DNA from: an uncultured Collinsella sp.
GTDB taxonomy: Bacteria; Actinomycetota; Coriobacteriia; Coriobacteriales; Coriobacteriaceae
DNA length: 64,000 bases
Assembly (NCBI GenBank): GCA_937995345.1
Contig: CALKKS010000018.1
Span: 1 to 64,000 of the forward strand
Direction: 5' to 3'
The notes below the pieces were generated by a model, which worked only from the letters and a program-made list of their open reading frames with translations, ran no database searches and had not been told where the DNA came from. A program made the position numbers and the translations under genes. Every line of letters starts with the position of its first letter. The first letter of the stretch is position 1. Of the stretch, positions 51,001 to 60,807 are shown piece after piece.

Positions 51001-51493
51001 CAGTACCCTTCTTGTCAAGGTCGAGGGATGCGGACTCGGAAACCACGACGCGGTCGCCCGATTTAATGCTCATCTTGCCGGTCGCCTTGTCCAGAACCAC
51101 GGTCGCCTTGCCGCCGGTGATCTCGATGGCGTCGCCTTTGTCTACAACCGTCGCGCTCGGCTTGCTGTAGGTGTCCGAGGTGTCGGGCTGGGCCTGAATC
51201 TTAGCCGTGTGGGACTTGCTACGCGGCGTGGCGTACTCGGAGAACTCGCCTTTGGGGTCGACGTTGTAACGGAAAATGCCGTCCTCTAGAAATGTGATAC
51301 GGCCCTTGATGCCGTCGGCGAAATCGATGTCGACGACGTTCGAGGCGGACTGAGACACGGTCACCGAGTCGACGCCCTTGAGCGGCGTGGCAATCGCCTG
51401 CTGGGGGCTAGCGAACACGAGAGTCGCCGCCGTTGCGACGAGAACTGCGCTTCCCTTCACCCACCATTTCGTGAAAATGGAATTCCTACGCAC
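45083..51493 (-). CDS. Giant wall-anchored multimodular GH31 glycoside hydrolase
   Basis: A 2136-residue secreted enzyme. The signal peptide (KGSAVLVATAATLVFA, residues about 14-30) precedes a GH31 mutarotase-like N-domain and the catalytic barrel. The likely nucleophile Asp is in TTLKTDVAWVG (about 480), and the acid/base region is LDGWAGTQRFGGIWTGDQ (about 515-532). This set resembles the alpha-N-acetylgalactosaminidase-like branch of GH31, which acts on mucin core GalNAc; the specificity is an inference. Downstream come FN3 (about 970-1045), an F5/8C/CBM32 (about 1050-1185), a dockerin-like loop (DLNGNGVYDVYD, about 1235), a cohesin-like domain (about 1265-1405), a second carbohydrate-binding-like region (about 1430-1570), a Big_2-like domain, FIVAR, another F5/8C (about 1760-1905), two more FIVAR repeats, a Gly/Asn/Ser linker, IPNTG, a membrane helix and RRNKAE. 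The start is a GTG five bases after AAAGGAG; longer frames lack a ribosome site. Confidence 0.88.
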   Translation of the reverse strand: MRRNSIFTKWWVKGSAVLVATAATLVFASPQQAIATPLKGVDSVTVSQSASNVVDIDFADGIKGRITFLEDGIFRYNVDPKGEFSEYATPRSKSHTAKIQAQPDTSDTYSKPSATVVDKGDAIEITGGKATVVLDKATGKMSIKSGDRVVVSESASLDLDKKGTVQTLAKEKSENFFGGGTQNGRFLHTNQTIAISNTNNWTDGGVASPNPFYWTSDGYGVLRNTFAEGSYDFGSTDSSTVTTSHSENEFDAYYFVATETGASNVATEMLQDYYKVTGNPVLLPEYGFYLGHLNAYNRDGWSTTSGQKKWETKGSKSSSEKGDVKYESGMSTGYKLDGTLAAETLNGEGPAVDTENMKATDFDRQFSARQVIDDYEDNDMPLGWFLPNDGYGAGYGQNGYYKTGGVNSDGTSSAERLNAVRANVDNLKKFTEYANSKGVSTGLWTQSNLEPDSNSETPWHLLRDFDSEVKTGGITTLKTDVAWVGSGYSFGLNGIKTAYDTVTTGANKRPNIITLDGWAGTQRFGGIWTGDQYGGNWEYIRFHIPTYIGQSLSGNPNIGSDMDGIFGGDPIISARDYQWKTFTPSMLDMDGWGTYRKSPMTHGDPYTGISRFYLKLKAQLMPYIYTSAASAANIDTGNGDTGLPMIRAMLLSDNSEYAASTSTQYQYMFGENFLVAPVYQDTQADENGNDVRNGIYLPNYGTDENPTIWIDYFSGKQYRGGQVLNNYEAPLWKLPLFVKANAIVPMYAENNNPEAVTETNTKGTNRSQRIVEFFATEGEGSFTQYEDDGSSIENNTTEDDSYGTIDNISYGEHVSTVYKSSVVGGTATFTAEASQGGYSGYDSNRTTTFVANVSAKPTSVSAKNGGSALNVVEVDSQEAFDAATPEAGQAVYFYNETPNLNHYGSDAGSTEAEQGESFNNTKITTNPKVYVKFAKTDVATAAQTLELGDFVNADATLAADRLNENLSAPANLAAPEDATTPTSIKLTWGKVDGATSYDLKVDGTVFAVGDAAEFTHTDLAYNSKHTYQIRSRNADGYSAWSDVLEANSALDPWRNVPEAEEITWEGSLYGSHKAELAFDHEFQSGDGGFHSGGNDLGKALTVDYGRAYKLDKLEYYPRDDAGNGTVTKMRIETSLDGVHWTTREVDWERSAACKTVAFDGAVAARYVRMTPLASVGNFFSASEIAIYKTDGTDGFAVGSNLNKATVSDGDYSNMKNYLGLENREPDTSTFDSQIRAHFADLNGNGVYDVYDYSFTMAALDGGTKQKGKAAGTLAVIPSKMEVEAGDEITVDVYAADAENINALGALVNFNSDQFEYVSESIAQDASTAGMENLSREKVQFTDGHQTINLAFANRGDAKLFNSTGVVASFKLKAKTAGKVELPSTSWLVGPACDALEFVSDGTVTMPGVPQPTKSEYGRDAFDITMTNDELPTDDGTNVEKLIQQKSYDGLFDNNEGGNDFEFLWNYGPNWIDGKMPTYVKLPATMTFAFKTPSKLDSVEVVNRNGGNGTVQKIKSVVTFEDGSTQEFSGGSFDSYQARYAFGLSAENKGKKATKVEITPLEASGDQMLTLREINFNYTQGVEAIEGVELGKNQTEFFEGDVTLVDAKATPESAGYPYVTVESSDPSVVSVSAVQAGDSVSYYLRANKAGKATITVASVLDPSKTASYEVEVKAGVDTSALMAALSKAAGYSESVYTKDSYAALTAAVEAAQKLLDGGQGSYSKKDVADATAKIEKAIDGLKMRPVDEKSLINTPENRENVKVTGFSSEADYEGSNAVNALDGDEQTLWHSDYANKTGMPQHLTVDLGRDYDLTDVTFLPRQDGGTNGDIFEAEVLVSDTADGYEMGTATSMGTFTFDNDGRVLTDRGDWKQMSFGAARGRYVTVKVLHAGGGSVDAYCSVAELKFYGTAVPNPVAKDDLTAAIEKVDAEVAAGDLKASDYTEASWTAFQNALASARATLSDENATQDEVDQALKALESARDALEKTPVTPVENPTKKQLKALVKQAKETDAKGKTAESVKALTDAITYAEDVLGDENASDAQLQAAYDQLKLAIEGLKDADSGNQGGSGNQGSGNGSNGGGQAGKPAGDKAQSGKKNGSAIPNTGDQTAATVATIGGLGAIIAAIGAFFHRRNKAE

Positions 51494-51827
51494 CTGGACT
51501 CCTTTCCTCCGACATGCGGAAGTGTCGCGGACGCGCGCCCTGCAGCACGGGCCCACCCGTTATCAAGGGGTCAACTGGTAGTAACCAGATAGCCACCTAT
51601 TATGTTGAATCAGCATACGGGAGCAGTTGCGCAACCAAGTTCGAAATTCTCCCAGCGTCATTAAAATGAACGTAGACGGCTAAGTGGGCTCAAAAAGCCA
51701 TACCAATTGGTTCTTCAACCAAATACCAATTAAGCAAAAATGTACTGTTTATCTGGTATTACATAGACCATACCTTTACGTACGTTGGCCGATTTTGGAC
51801 TTAAATGAGCAATCGACAGAGGGTGGT
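51494..51827. other. Gene-free upstream region of the GH31 gene
   Basis: Holds the GH31 ribosome site and probably its promoter. CATAAT on the minus strand near 51600-51605 is a possible -10, with no convincing -35. AT content rises from about 51600 onward. No gene is recognised. Confidence 0.5.
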
Positions 51828-52028
51828 GGACAGTTAGTTCAGATATGTATTTTTTGGCGGTGCTAATTGGCGCTAACAAACTGGTTTGGGCCGCTTTAGA
51901 CCCGATAATGGGTCCTTCTCGCTCTTGCCCGTACGCCTTTATCAGTTCAGACCACCTAAAACAGCTCAATCGAGCCCAAATCGCCCTCCACGCGGCCTCA
52001 AATAAATACAAATCTGAACTAACTGTCC
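51828..52028. mobile_element. Possible 201-bp MITE-like element with terminal inverted repeats
   Basis: GGACAGTTAGTTCAGA (51828-51843) and its exact complement (52013-52028) bound the segment; adding the next 12 bases extends the match to about 28 nt with a few mismatches. The interior is lower in GC and encodes no recognisable protein. No target-site duplication is obvious. Confidence 0.4.
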
Positions 52029-52144
52029 AAGAGGAGTGCTCCACGGATAGGAAAAGGCTCTGGCGAATCCTCTAATCGCCAGAGCTTTGCCAAAACCCGT
52101 GTGTCTGGAGCGCATCGCCGCATACCAGTCTTTCACCCATGAAG

Positions 52145-52495
52145 CTAGAGATTTTCTTCCGCCCACTTCTCAAAATCAACCGCTCGCCTTTGGGCTGTTC
52201 GGCACACTTCCATGTCTTCGCGAGCGCCCACCACGACGATGGCCATTTCCCCTTTTATCTTGATGAGGCGATACACAATCCGAATGCCACTTCCTCTGAG
52301 CTTGATTTTCATAAAGCCTGTCAAATCTGTACCGGCCTTGTTTCCAAGGGGTTTACCGAATCCGCCTTCGTTCTGCGACAATGGATTCGCTCTGATTTTC
52401 TCGATGGCCTTAAGCACGTTCTTTCGTTGGGAGCCGTCCAGACGCTTAACATCCTTGAGAGTATCCGGGTAGAAAGCGACTTCGTACCCGCTCAT
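52145..52495 (-). CDS. RelE/ParE-family toxin
   Basis: A 116-residue RelE-fold protein: YEVAFYPDTLKDVKRLD, then IEKIRANPLSQNEGGFGKPL, GFMKIKLRGSGIRIVYRLIK and VVVGAREDMEVCRTAQRRA. The basic and aromatic residues expected of a ribosome-dependent mRNase are partly present. Its ATG overlaps the stop of the antitoxin gene by 4 nt. GC is lower than in the flanking housekeeping genes, as usual for a mobile toxin-antitoxin pair. Confidence 0.87.
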   Translation of the reverse strand: MSGYEVAFYPDTLKDVKRLDGSQRKNVLKAIEKIRANPLSQNEGGFGKPLGNKAGTDLTGFMKIKLRGSGIRIVYRLIKIKGEMAIVVVGAREDMEVCRTAQRRAVDFEKWAEENL

Positions 52496-52812
52496 TCAAA
52501 CTCGACCTCATCCATCTGATCGAGTTCGTCCTGGCCCACACCCAACTCTGCCATAACATCAGATAGGGAAACGAGTTCATCATCGCTTGTCGCAGCCGTC
52601 CTCTTAAGGGCCAACGTCAACAAGGCGAGGTCCTCCTCCGCCTGCTTCGCCTCCCTGTATTCATCGGGCGTCACAATAACGAATGCCGGCTTATTGTGTT
52701 TAAGGACCACAACGGGATTATCGTCCCCAACCTTCGAAAAAGCAGCCGAACCCTTACCGTGACTGAAATCGCTGATGGGAACAAGATTGTCGAGCATCTT
52801 TAAAGCAAGCAT
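52492..52812 (-). CDS. Phd/YefM-family antitoxin
   Basis: A 106-residue protein with the Phd/YefM fold (MLDNLVPISDFSHGKGSAAF, DNPVVVLKHNKPAFVIVTPDEY) and an acidic C-terminus (GQDELDQMDEVEFE) that would neutralise the RelE toxin. It should also repress its own promoter. GGAGGTCTCG precedes the ATG at 52812; a TTG 12 nt upstream overlaps that site. Confidence 0.87.
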   Translation of the reverse strand: MLALKMLDNLVPISDFSHGKGSAAFSKVGDDNPVVVLKHNKPAFVIVTPDEYREAKQAEEDLALLTLALKRTAATSDDELVSLSDVMAELGVGQDELDQMDEVEFE

Positions 52813-52954
52813 CGAGACCTCCAAATATAAAGTCTTTTATGCATTCATTTTAGCATGCAGAAAATACCAGCAATCACGGAATGGTGACATGGACGAGGCA
52901 TCGCTTTCCACCAACCGTTGATCATCGACCGAGCAAAATATCCCACCAAGAGAT

Positions 52955-53020
52955 CAAGCGAGGATTCCGTCCTTCGAAGAGGGCCGTATTGGCCTCCTCG
53001 CGGGACGAAATCCTCGCTTG
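52955..53020. repeat. Inverted repeat 3' of the DUF4143 ATPase gene
   Basis: CAAGCGAGGATTCCGTCC pairs with GGGACGAAATCCTCGCTTG around a smaller GGCC-TATT-GGCC hairpin. Preceding bases 52931-52972 match 54598-54639 closely, so related elements flank the ATPase gene in the same orientation. Confidence 0.75.
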
Positions 53021-53046
53021 TTCGTTTCAGCCCGCGTCATCGCGTG

Positions 53047-54258
53047 CTAGACGGCCAGCTCGCCTGATTCACCCATAAGCCATCGTGCCAGGTCGACGAC
53101 CTTGATGCCATCCCAATCAGTCGTTTCGTGCCCTGTTCGGGCGATGACGCACTTGGGATAGGCGTCTCGAATCCGTCGCAGCGGATCAAGCTCACGCTCA
53201 AGCGTCGCTTCTTGGGAAATGTCGTCACTCACTTGAATATAGACACGACGGTCACGCCTGATGGCGACAAAGTCTACTTCCTTTTGGTAGAGAACGCCCA
53301 CGTAGACCTCCCATCCGCGGCGCATAAGCTCGATTGCCACCATATTCTCGTAAACATGGCCAAAATCGAGCTTTTTCGTGCCAAGCGCGGCGTAGCGAAA
53401 CGAATGGTCGGCCAGGTAGTATTTATCTCCCGTCGATAGGTATTTCTTTCCTGAGACGTCAAAGCGACGAAACCGGTAGAACGCAAACGCATTACACAGG
53501 TAGTCGATATACACAGCCAGCGTCTTGTCGCTTATCTTAAGGTTCGCTCGTGACAGCTCGGCCGCCATCCCCTTGAGAGAAGAGATGTTTCCGACGTTAT
53601 CCATCAGGAACTCGCAGGAACGTTTAAGCTGCTCTGCATTACGTATACGATATTTTTGTCTGATGTCGCGCAGGATAAGAGTTTCAAGCACATCCGAGAT
53701 GTATGAGAAACGCATCCTTTCGTCCTGGTAGATATAGGAACCCGGCATTCCTCCCTCGCGGACATAGCGAGCAAGGGCCTCGGCTGGAGAAGTGATCTCG
53801 TGATACGCCGAGAACTCCGCAAGTGAAAACGGAAAGACCTCGATCTCCACCGTTCTTCCCGTGAACAACGTCGAGAGGTCGCTTGAGAGAAGAAAGGCAT
53901 TCGATCCCGTGATGTAAATGTCATATTTCTCTGACGCATGAAGACTGTTGATAGCCCGCTCGAACCCTTCGCACATCTGGACCTCGTCGATCATGACGAT
54001 ATTCCGGCAACCCTCGATATAGTGCTTTTCCACATATGTATGCAGCGCATGGTATTCCGCCAACGGCTCGAACTCAAGTAGATTGAAGTTGACGTGTATG
54101 ACGTTGGCCGAGGGGTCGTTTGAACGAAGTTGGCTGGCAAACGCCTCAAGCAATTTCGATTTTCCGCATCGCCTGATTCCGGTAATCACCTTGATATCAG
54201 GCGTACCTGCCACCTTGGAAAGCTTGCTCATGTAGAACGGGCGATCTATAAGTTTCAT
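53047..54258 (-). CDS. AAA_14/DUF4143 ATPase
   Basis: A 403-residue protein of the widespread AAA_14 plus DUF4143 family. Walker A is ITGIRRCGKSKLL (about 26-38), Walker B IVMIDEVQMCEG (about 88-99), sensor YITGSNAFLL, the GRTVEIEVFPFSLAEF motif, and a C-terminal nuclease-like DUF4143 (about 205-395: GHVYENMVAIELMRRG, EVDFVAIR). The role is unproven; members are often solitary and patchily distributed. Only a weak ribosome site precedes the ATG. A palindromic operator candidate lies 37-68 nt upstream, and GC is lower than average. Confidence 0.88.
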   Translation of the reverse strand: MKLIDRPFYMSKLSKVAGTPDIKVITGIRRCGKSKLLEAFASQLRSNDPSANVIHVNFNLLEFEPLAEYHALHTYVEKHYIEGCRNIVMIDEVQMCEGFERAINSLHASEKYDIYITGSNAFLLSSDLSTLFTGRTVEIEVFPFSLAEFSAYHEITSPAEALARYVREGGMPGSYIYQDERMRFSYISDVLETLILRDIRQKYRIRNAEQLKRSCEFLMDNVGNISSLKGMAAELSRANLKISDKTLAVYIDYLCNAFAFYRFRRFDVSGKKYLSTGDKYYLADHSFRYAALGTKKLDFGHVYENMVAIELMRRGWEVYVGVLYQKEVDFVAIRRDRRVYIQVSDDISQEATLERELDPLRRIRDAYPKCVIARTGHETTDWDGIKVVDLARWLMGESGELAV

Positions 54259-54294
54259 GGCAGCCTACTTCGCAAAATTCAAAATCATTAGGAA

Positions 54295-54326
54295 ACGCGA
54301 AGTAAAATATATCATCTACTTCGCGT
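54295..54326. promoter_or_regulatory. Operator-like palindrome upstream of the DUF4143 gene
   Basis: ACGCGAAGTA and TACTTCGCGT are exact complements around a 12-nt AT-rich spacer. A further CTACTTCGCA half-site lies at 54265-54274, and CGCAAAAT (54271) has a complement ATTTTGCG (54344), giving nested symmetry over the promoter. Confidence 0.6.
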
Positions 54327-54351
54327 CTTTGAAACATCTTAGATTTTGCGT

Positions 54352-54622
54352 AATAATTCCTGTCAAGCTATCGCAAGCACGACGCGGGCGAGGTTGTCCC
54401 TCCCCCTAATCGACTCTGTGCGGAAGCCCGGGGTGACAGGTTTCCGCCTTGCTCGGCATCCGGGAGCCCCGTTCGAAGTCGGCGTCCTCATCAGCTGCGA
54501 CAGTCGAACCCAACTCCACGTGCACATCACCGCCGGCAAGACGACCTTCACCACGAAGATGCAATAGCCGGGGCGCACGGTCCGTGGGCAACCGAGCGAG
54601 GAAAATGTCCCATCAACAAAAC
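54352..54622. other. Gene-free stretch between DUF4143 gene and carB
   Basis: No credible coding region is seen; short open frames on both strands lack ribosome sites and family resemblance. It may hold remnants of a lost accessory gene. Confidence 0.4.
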
Positions 54623-54687
54623 GAGCGAGGATTCCGTCCCACGTAGAGCCCAAATCCAAGCTCCCCAAGGAACAAAATCCTCACTCG
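54623..54687. repeat. Imperfect inverted repeat, second AGCGAGGATTCCGTCC element
   Basis: GAGCGAGGATTCCGTCC pairs imperfectly with GGAACAAAATCCTCACTCG. The left arm and the roughly 25 nt before it match the element at 52955. Confidence 0.7.
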
Positions 54688-54736
54688 ACATCCGCATCCT
54701 CTTTAGCCCCAGTCATCGCACAAAGCCCCTTCTGCA

Positions 54737-54858
54737 GCACACGGTGCGACCAAGTCACCGCAGGCCGGGGCGGGGGGTCGAGTTTCCCACTGAGCGACTC
54801 TGCTTGCAGCCGGAGCGAAGGGGGAAACTCGGCCCCCGCCCCGGCCGGACAGGTCACT

Positions 54859-54871
<13 letters not shown>
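54737..54871. repeat. Long multi-tier hairpin overlapping the carB 3' end
   Basis: Outer arms GCACACGGTG (54737-54746) and CACCGTGTGC (54862-54871), and inner arms of about 24 nt (54765-54788 with 54822-54844, one or two mismatches). The right outer arm lies within the last codons of carB. Confidence 0.8.
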
Positions 54872-58173
<3,302 letters not shown>

Positions 58174-58174
58174 G

Positions 58175-59620
58175 TTAGTTCTCCTCGTTCTTGGTCGCGG
58201 CGGAACCATCGTCGGCAAAATTCCAGCCGGCAAGGCGGTCCTTCGCGGTGTCGATGTCCAGGTAGTTCTCCTCGCCGTCCATGAGTCGCGTAAAGGCGGT
58301 AAAGAGATAGTGGGCATCGGTGGGACCGGGCGAGGCCTCGGGATGGTACTGGACCGAGAAGCACGGCGCGTCGAGCAGCTGGATACCCTCGGCGGTGCCG
58401 TCGTTGAGGTTCACGTGCGTCAGGCGAATGCGACCGAAGCGCTCGTTCATCACGACCGGCGCGATGCCGCGACGCACCCAGGCGCGCAGGTCGCCATCGG
58501 CCGCGTGCTCGGTCTCGCCGCCGGAAAGCTCCGGGATCAGTTTGCCCAGACTGGGGAACAGCAGGCCAAAGCCGTGATTTTGCGCAGTGATCTCCACGCG
58601 ACGGCTCACCAGGTTCATAACCGGCTGGTTACCGCCACGGTGACCGAACTTAAGCTTTTCCATTTGGGCGCCACACGCCAAGCTGATCATCTGGTGACCA
58701 AGGCAAATGCCAAAGACCGGCACCTTGCCGATCAGCTGCTGCACCTGCTCGTAGGTCTCCACCACGGCATCGGGGTCACCGGGGCCGTTGGATAAAAAGA
58801 CGCCGTCGGGATTCATGTCGAGCACCTCACTCGCGGGCGTATCCCACGGCACGACAGTAAGGTCGCAGCCGGCACGGACCAGGCCCTCCAGGATGCCGCG
58901 TTTGACGCCGCAGTCGTAGGCGACCACGTTGTGGCGGGAAGGAGCGGCAGGGGCAAGCGCAAAGTCATGCGTAGCGGGCAGATCGCTCGCGGTAAAAGCG
59001 TGGGGCTCAGGGCAGCTCACGGTCTTGACCAGATTCTCGCCCACCAGCGTCGGCGCTGCGGCCAGACGCTCGGCAAGCTCGTCGACATCGAAGATCTCGG
59101 TCGAGATAATGCCCATCTTGGAACCGTTGTCGCGCAGGTGGCGCACCAGGGCGCGGGTATCGACGCCCTCGATGGCGACGATACCGTGGGCGCGCAGATA
59201 CTCCGGCACGCTGACAGCCGAGCGCCAGTTGGAAGGCGTGGCGCACATGTCGCGAACGATCATGCCGCGCATGGCCGGAGCGCTTGCGGGGCGGGCGGCG
59301 TCGCCGGGGAAGGCCGACTGGACGTCGGTCTCGTCGATGCCGTAGTTGCCAATCTGCGGATAGGTCATGGTTACGATTTGGCCGGCATAGCTCGGGTCGG
59401 TCATAACCTCAAAGTAGCCCTCGAGCGAGGTGTTGAAGCAGACTTCGCCGGTCGCGATGCCCTCGGCGCCGCATGCACGTCCATAAAAAATGGTCCCATC
59501 CTCAAGGTACAGGATGCAGGGACCGCAGGCGCCCTTGCTGGTTTTAGCCAGCATACGCTGGCAAAGCTCGCTGGGCGCGAAGGTGCGGGCAGCAGCGCCC
59601 GCAGTATGGTTGTTCGCCAT
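58175..59620 (-). CDS. carA: Carbamoyl-phosphate synthase small subunit
   Basis: A 481-residue glutaminase subunit supplying ammonia to CarB. The N-terminal CPSase_sm_chain domain has LEDGTIFYGRACG, EVCFNTSLEGYFEVMTDPSY and TYPQIGNYG. The class I amidotransferase domain has FLSNGPGDPDAV, the nucleophile Cys in PVFGICLGHQ, HRGGNQPV, and His/Glu in VQYHPEASPGP. A roughly 35-residue N-terminal extension and an acidic tail are extra. The ATG at 59620 follows AAGGAGAATT. First gene of the carAB operon, upstream of which is an AT-rich stretch that should hold the promoter. Confidence 0.97.
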   Translation of the reverse strand: MANNHTAGAAARTFAPSELCQRMLAKTSKGACGPCILYLEDGTIFYGRACGAEGIATGEVCFNTSLEGYFEVMTDPSYAGQIVTMTYPQIGNYGIDETDVQSAFPGDAARPASAPAMRGMIVRDMCATPSNWRSAVSVPEYLRAHGIVAIEGVDTRALVRHLRDNGSKMGIISTEIFDVDELAERLAAAPTLVGENLVKTVSCPEPHAFTASDLPATHDFALAPAAPSRHNVVAYDCGVKRGILEGLVRAGCDLTVVPWDTPASEVLDMNPDGVFLSNGPGDPDAVVETYEQVQQLIGKVPVFGICLGHQMISLACGAQMEKLKFGHRGGNQPVMNLVSRRVEITAQNHGFGLLFPSLGKLIPELSGGETEHAADGDLRAWVRRGIAPVVMNERFGRIRLTHVNLNDGTAEGIQLLDAPCFSVQYHPEASPGPTDAHYLFTAFTRLMDGEENYLDIDTAKDRLAGWNFADDGSAATKNEEN

Positions 59621-59781
59621 AATTCTCCTTCCCGGTCTCACAGGACCGGCTTAAAGGTTGGTAGTTAGGCCTCGCGGTATTCTAACCGTAAGCATCGCCT
59701 ATGGCATTAATTACATAGAATTGTTTACAAAATGATAATTATGACTTCCCATGCATAATGATTTTTTAATCCCCGTCCCAG

Positions 59782-59822
59782 AAAAATCATCCCGCGCGGA
59801 CACTTGGCTCACGCGGGATGAT
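59782..59822 (-). terminator. Rho-independent terminator after the membrane-anchored unknown
   Basis: On the minus strand ATCATCCCGCG and CGCGGGATGAT pair, followed by TTTTTC. Confidence 0.85.
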
Positions 59823-59828
59823 GGCGTC

Positions 59829-60788
59829 TTATTTATCCTGCTCCAGCAGATCGGACGGTGTGCGGTCGGGCTTGCCACCGCGGAAGATCTCGCGACCGTG
59901 CAGGCGATGTTCCAAGTCGCGCTCGGCCTTTTCCTCCGTGATCTTGGTCTGGCTTACCGCCGGGTCCTCGATAAGCGACGAAACCGAGTTCACCTGCTTC
60001 TGAATACGCTCGGCAATGGTGTCGTCCATGCTCACGATACGCATCTTCCAGTCGATGCTCGTGGCATTTGACGAGCTCTTGGTCCACACAAACGTCAAAA
60101 TGGCGCTCTGATGGCCCCGTGCGGGAAACATGCCAAAGAAAGAGTCGTGCTGGATCTTGCTGTCCTCGTCGATATAGGCGTGCACGTTATACACCACGCG
60201 GTCGATCTTATCGTTGAGCAACGCGTTGGTCGCAAGTGCCGCAGCCTGAATCTGCCCGTTGGACAGCAGCTCAAGCTCGTTGGCAGACGATGTGTCCAAC
60301 ACCGTTACCTCGACCGTGCCCGTACGTTCATCGGCTTCATCGACGGTAAAGTCGAGCGGGAACTGCGTAAAGCCGTTACCCCACTCGAGTCCACCCTTGA
60401 GTGCTGTAGAAACGGTATCGACCGAAACGCTCTCGGACAGGTTGGCAGTGTTCAAGCGGCGCATCACGCCGTAGCCGATCTGCATGCCCACGATCAGTAC
60501 CAGGATGCCGATGACTACAGCCATGGCGGTCTTCGTAATGGTATGGCTCACCTGCGAGCCCGAAGGGTCGTCCTCGGACAGCGGGTCGATCTGCTTTGTC
60601 TGGCTTGCGCGATCTTCGCTGCGAAGCTGCGCCAGCGCCGCCTTGTCGCCGCGCTTGGCCGCAGCCTCTTTTTCGCGCATGCGCTCGGTGCGCTTTTTGG
60701 CAAGCGTCGGATCCAAAACGCCGGATGCGTCGATCTCGGAGAATAACTCCGTCACTTCTTCCGGAGTCAAAGGGTTCTTGTCAGCCAT
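59829..60788 (-). CDS. Membrane-anchored protein of unknown function
   Basis: A 319-residue protein I do not recognise. The N-terminal 85 residues are charged and cytoplasmic, with a helical EKEAAAKRGDKAALAQL stretch. One membrane helix follows (TAMAVVIGILVLIVGMQIGY, about 87-106), then an extracytoplasmic domain of roughly 190 residues with alternating beta strands (GTVEVTVLDTSS, DRVVYNVHAYID, ILTFVWTKSS) and a charged tail. AGGAAGTTT precedes the ATG. It lies 19 nt downstream of the ABC exporter gene and probably is cotranscribed with it. Confidence 0.75.
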   Translation of the reverse strand: MADKNPLTPEEVTELFSEIDASGVLDPTLAKKRTERMREKEAAAKRGDKAALAQLRSEDRASQTKQIDPLSEDDPSGSQVSHTITKTAMAVVIGILVLIVGMQIGYGVMRRLNTANLSESVSVDTVSTALKGGLEWGNGFTQFPLDFTVDEADERTGTVEVTVLDTSSANELELLSNGQIQAAALATNALLNDKIDRVVYNVHAYIDEDSKIQHDSFFGMFPARGHQSAILTFVWTKSSSNATSIDWKMRIVSMDDTIAERIQKQVNSVSSLIEDPAVSQTKITEEKAERDLEHRLHGREIFRGGKPDRTPSDLLEQDK

Positions 60789-60807
60789 AAACTTCCTGTC
60801 ATATCAA

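Noticed and set aside
54346..54668. Small open frames between the DUF4143 gene and carB
   Set aside because: Frames on both strands overlap, lack ribosome sites and match no family I recognise; not supported as genes.
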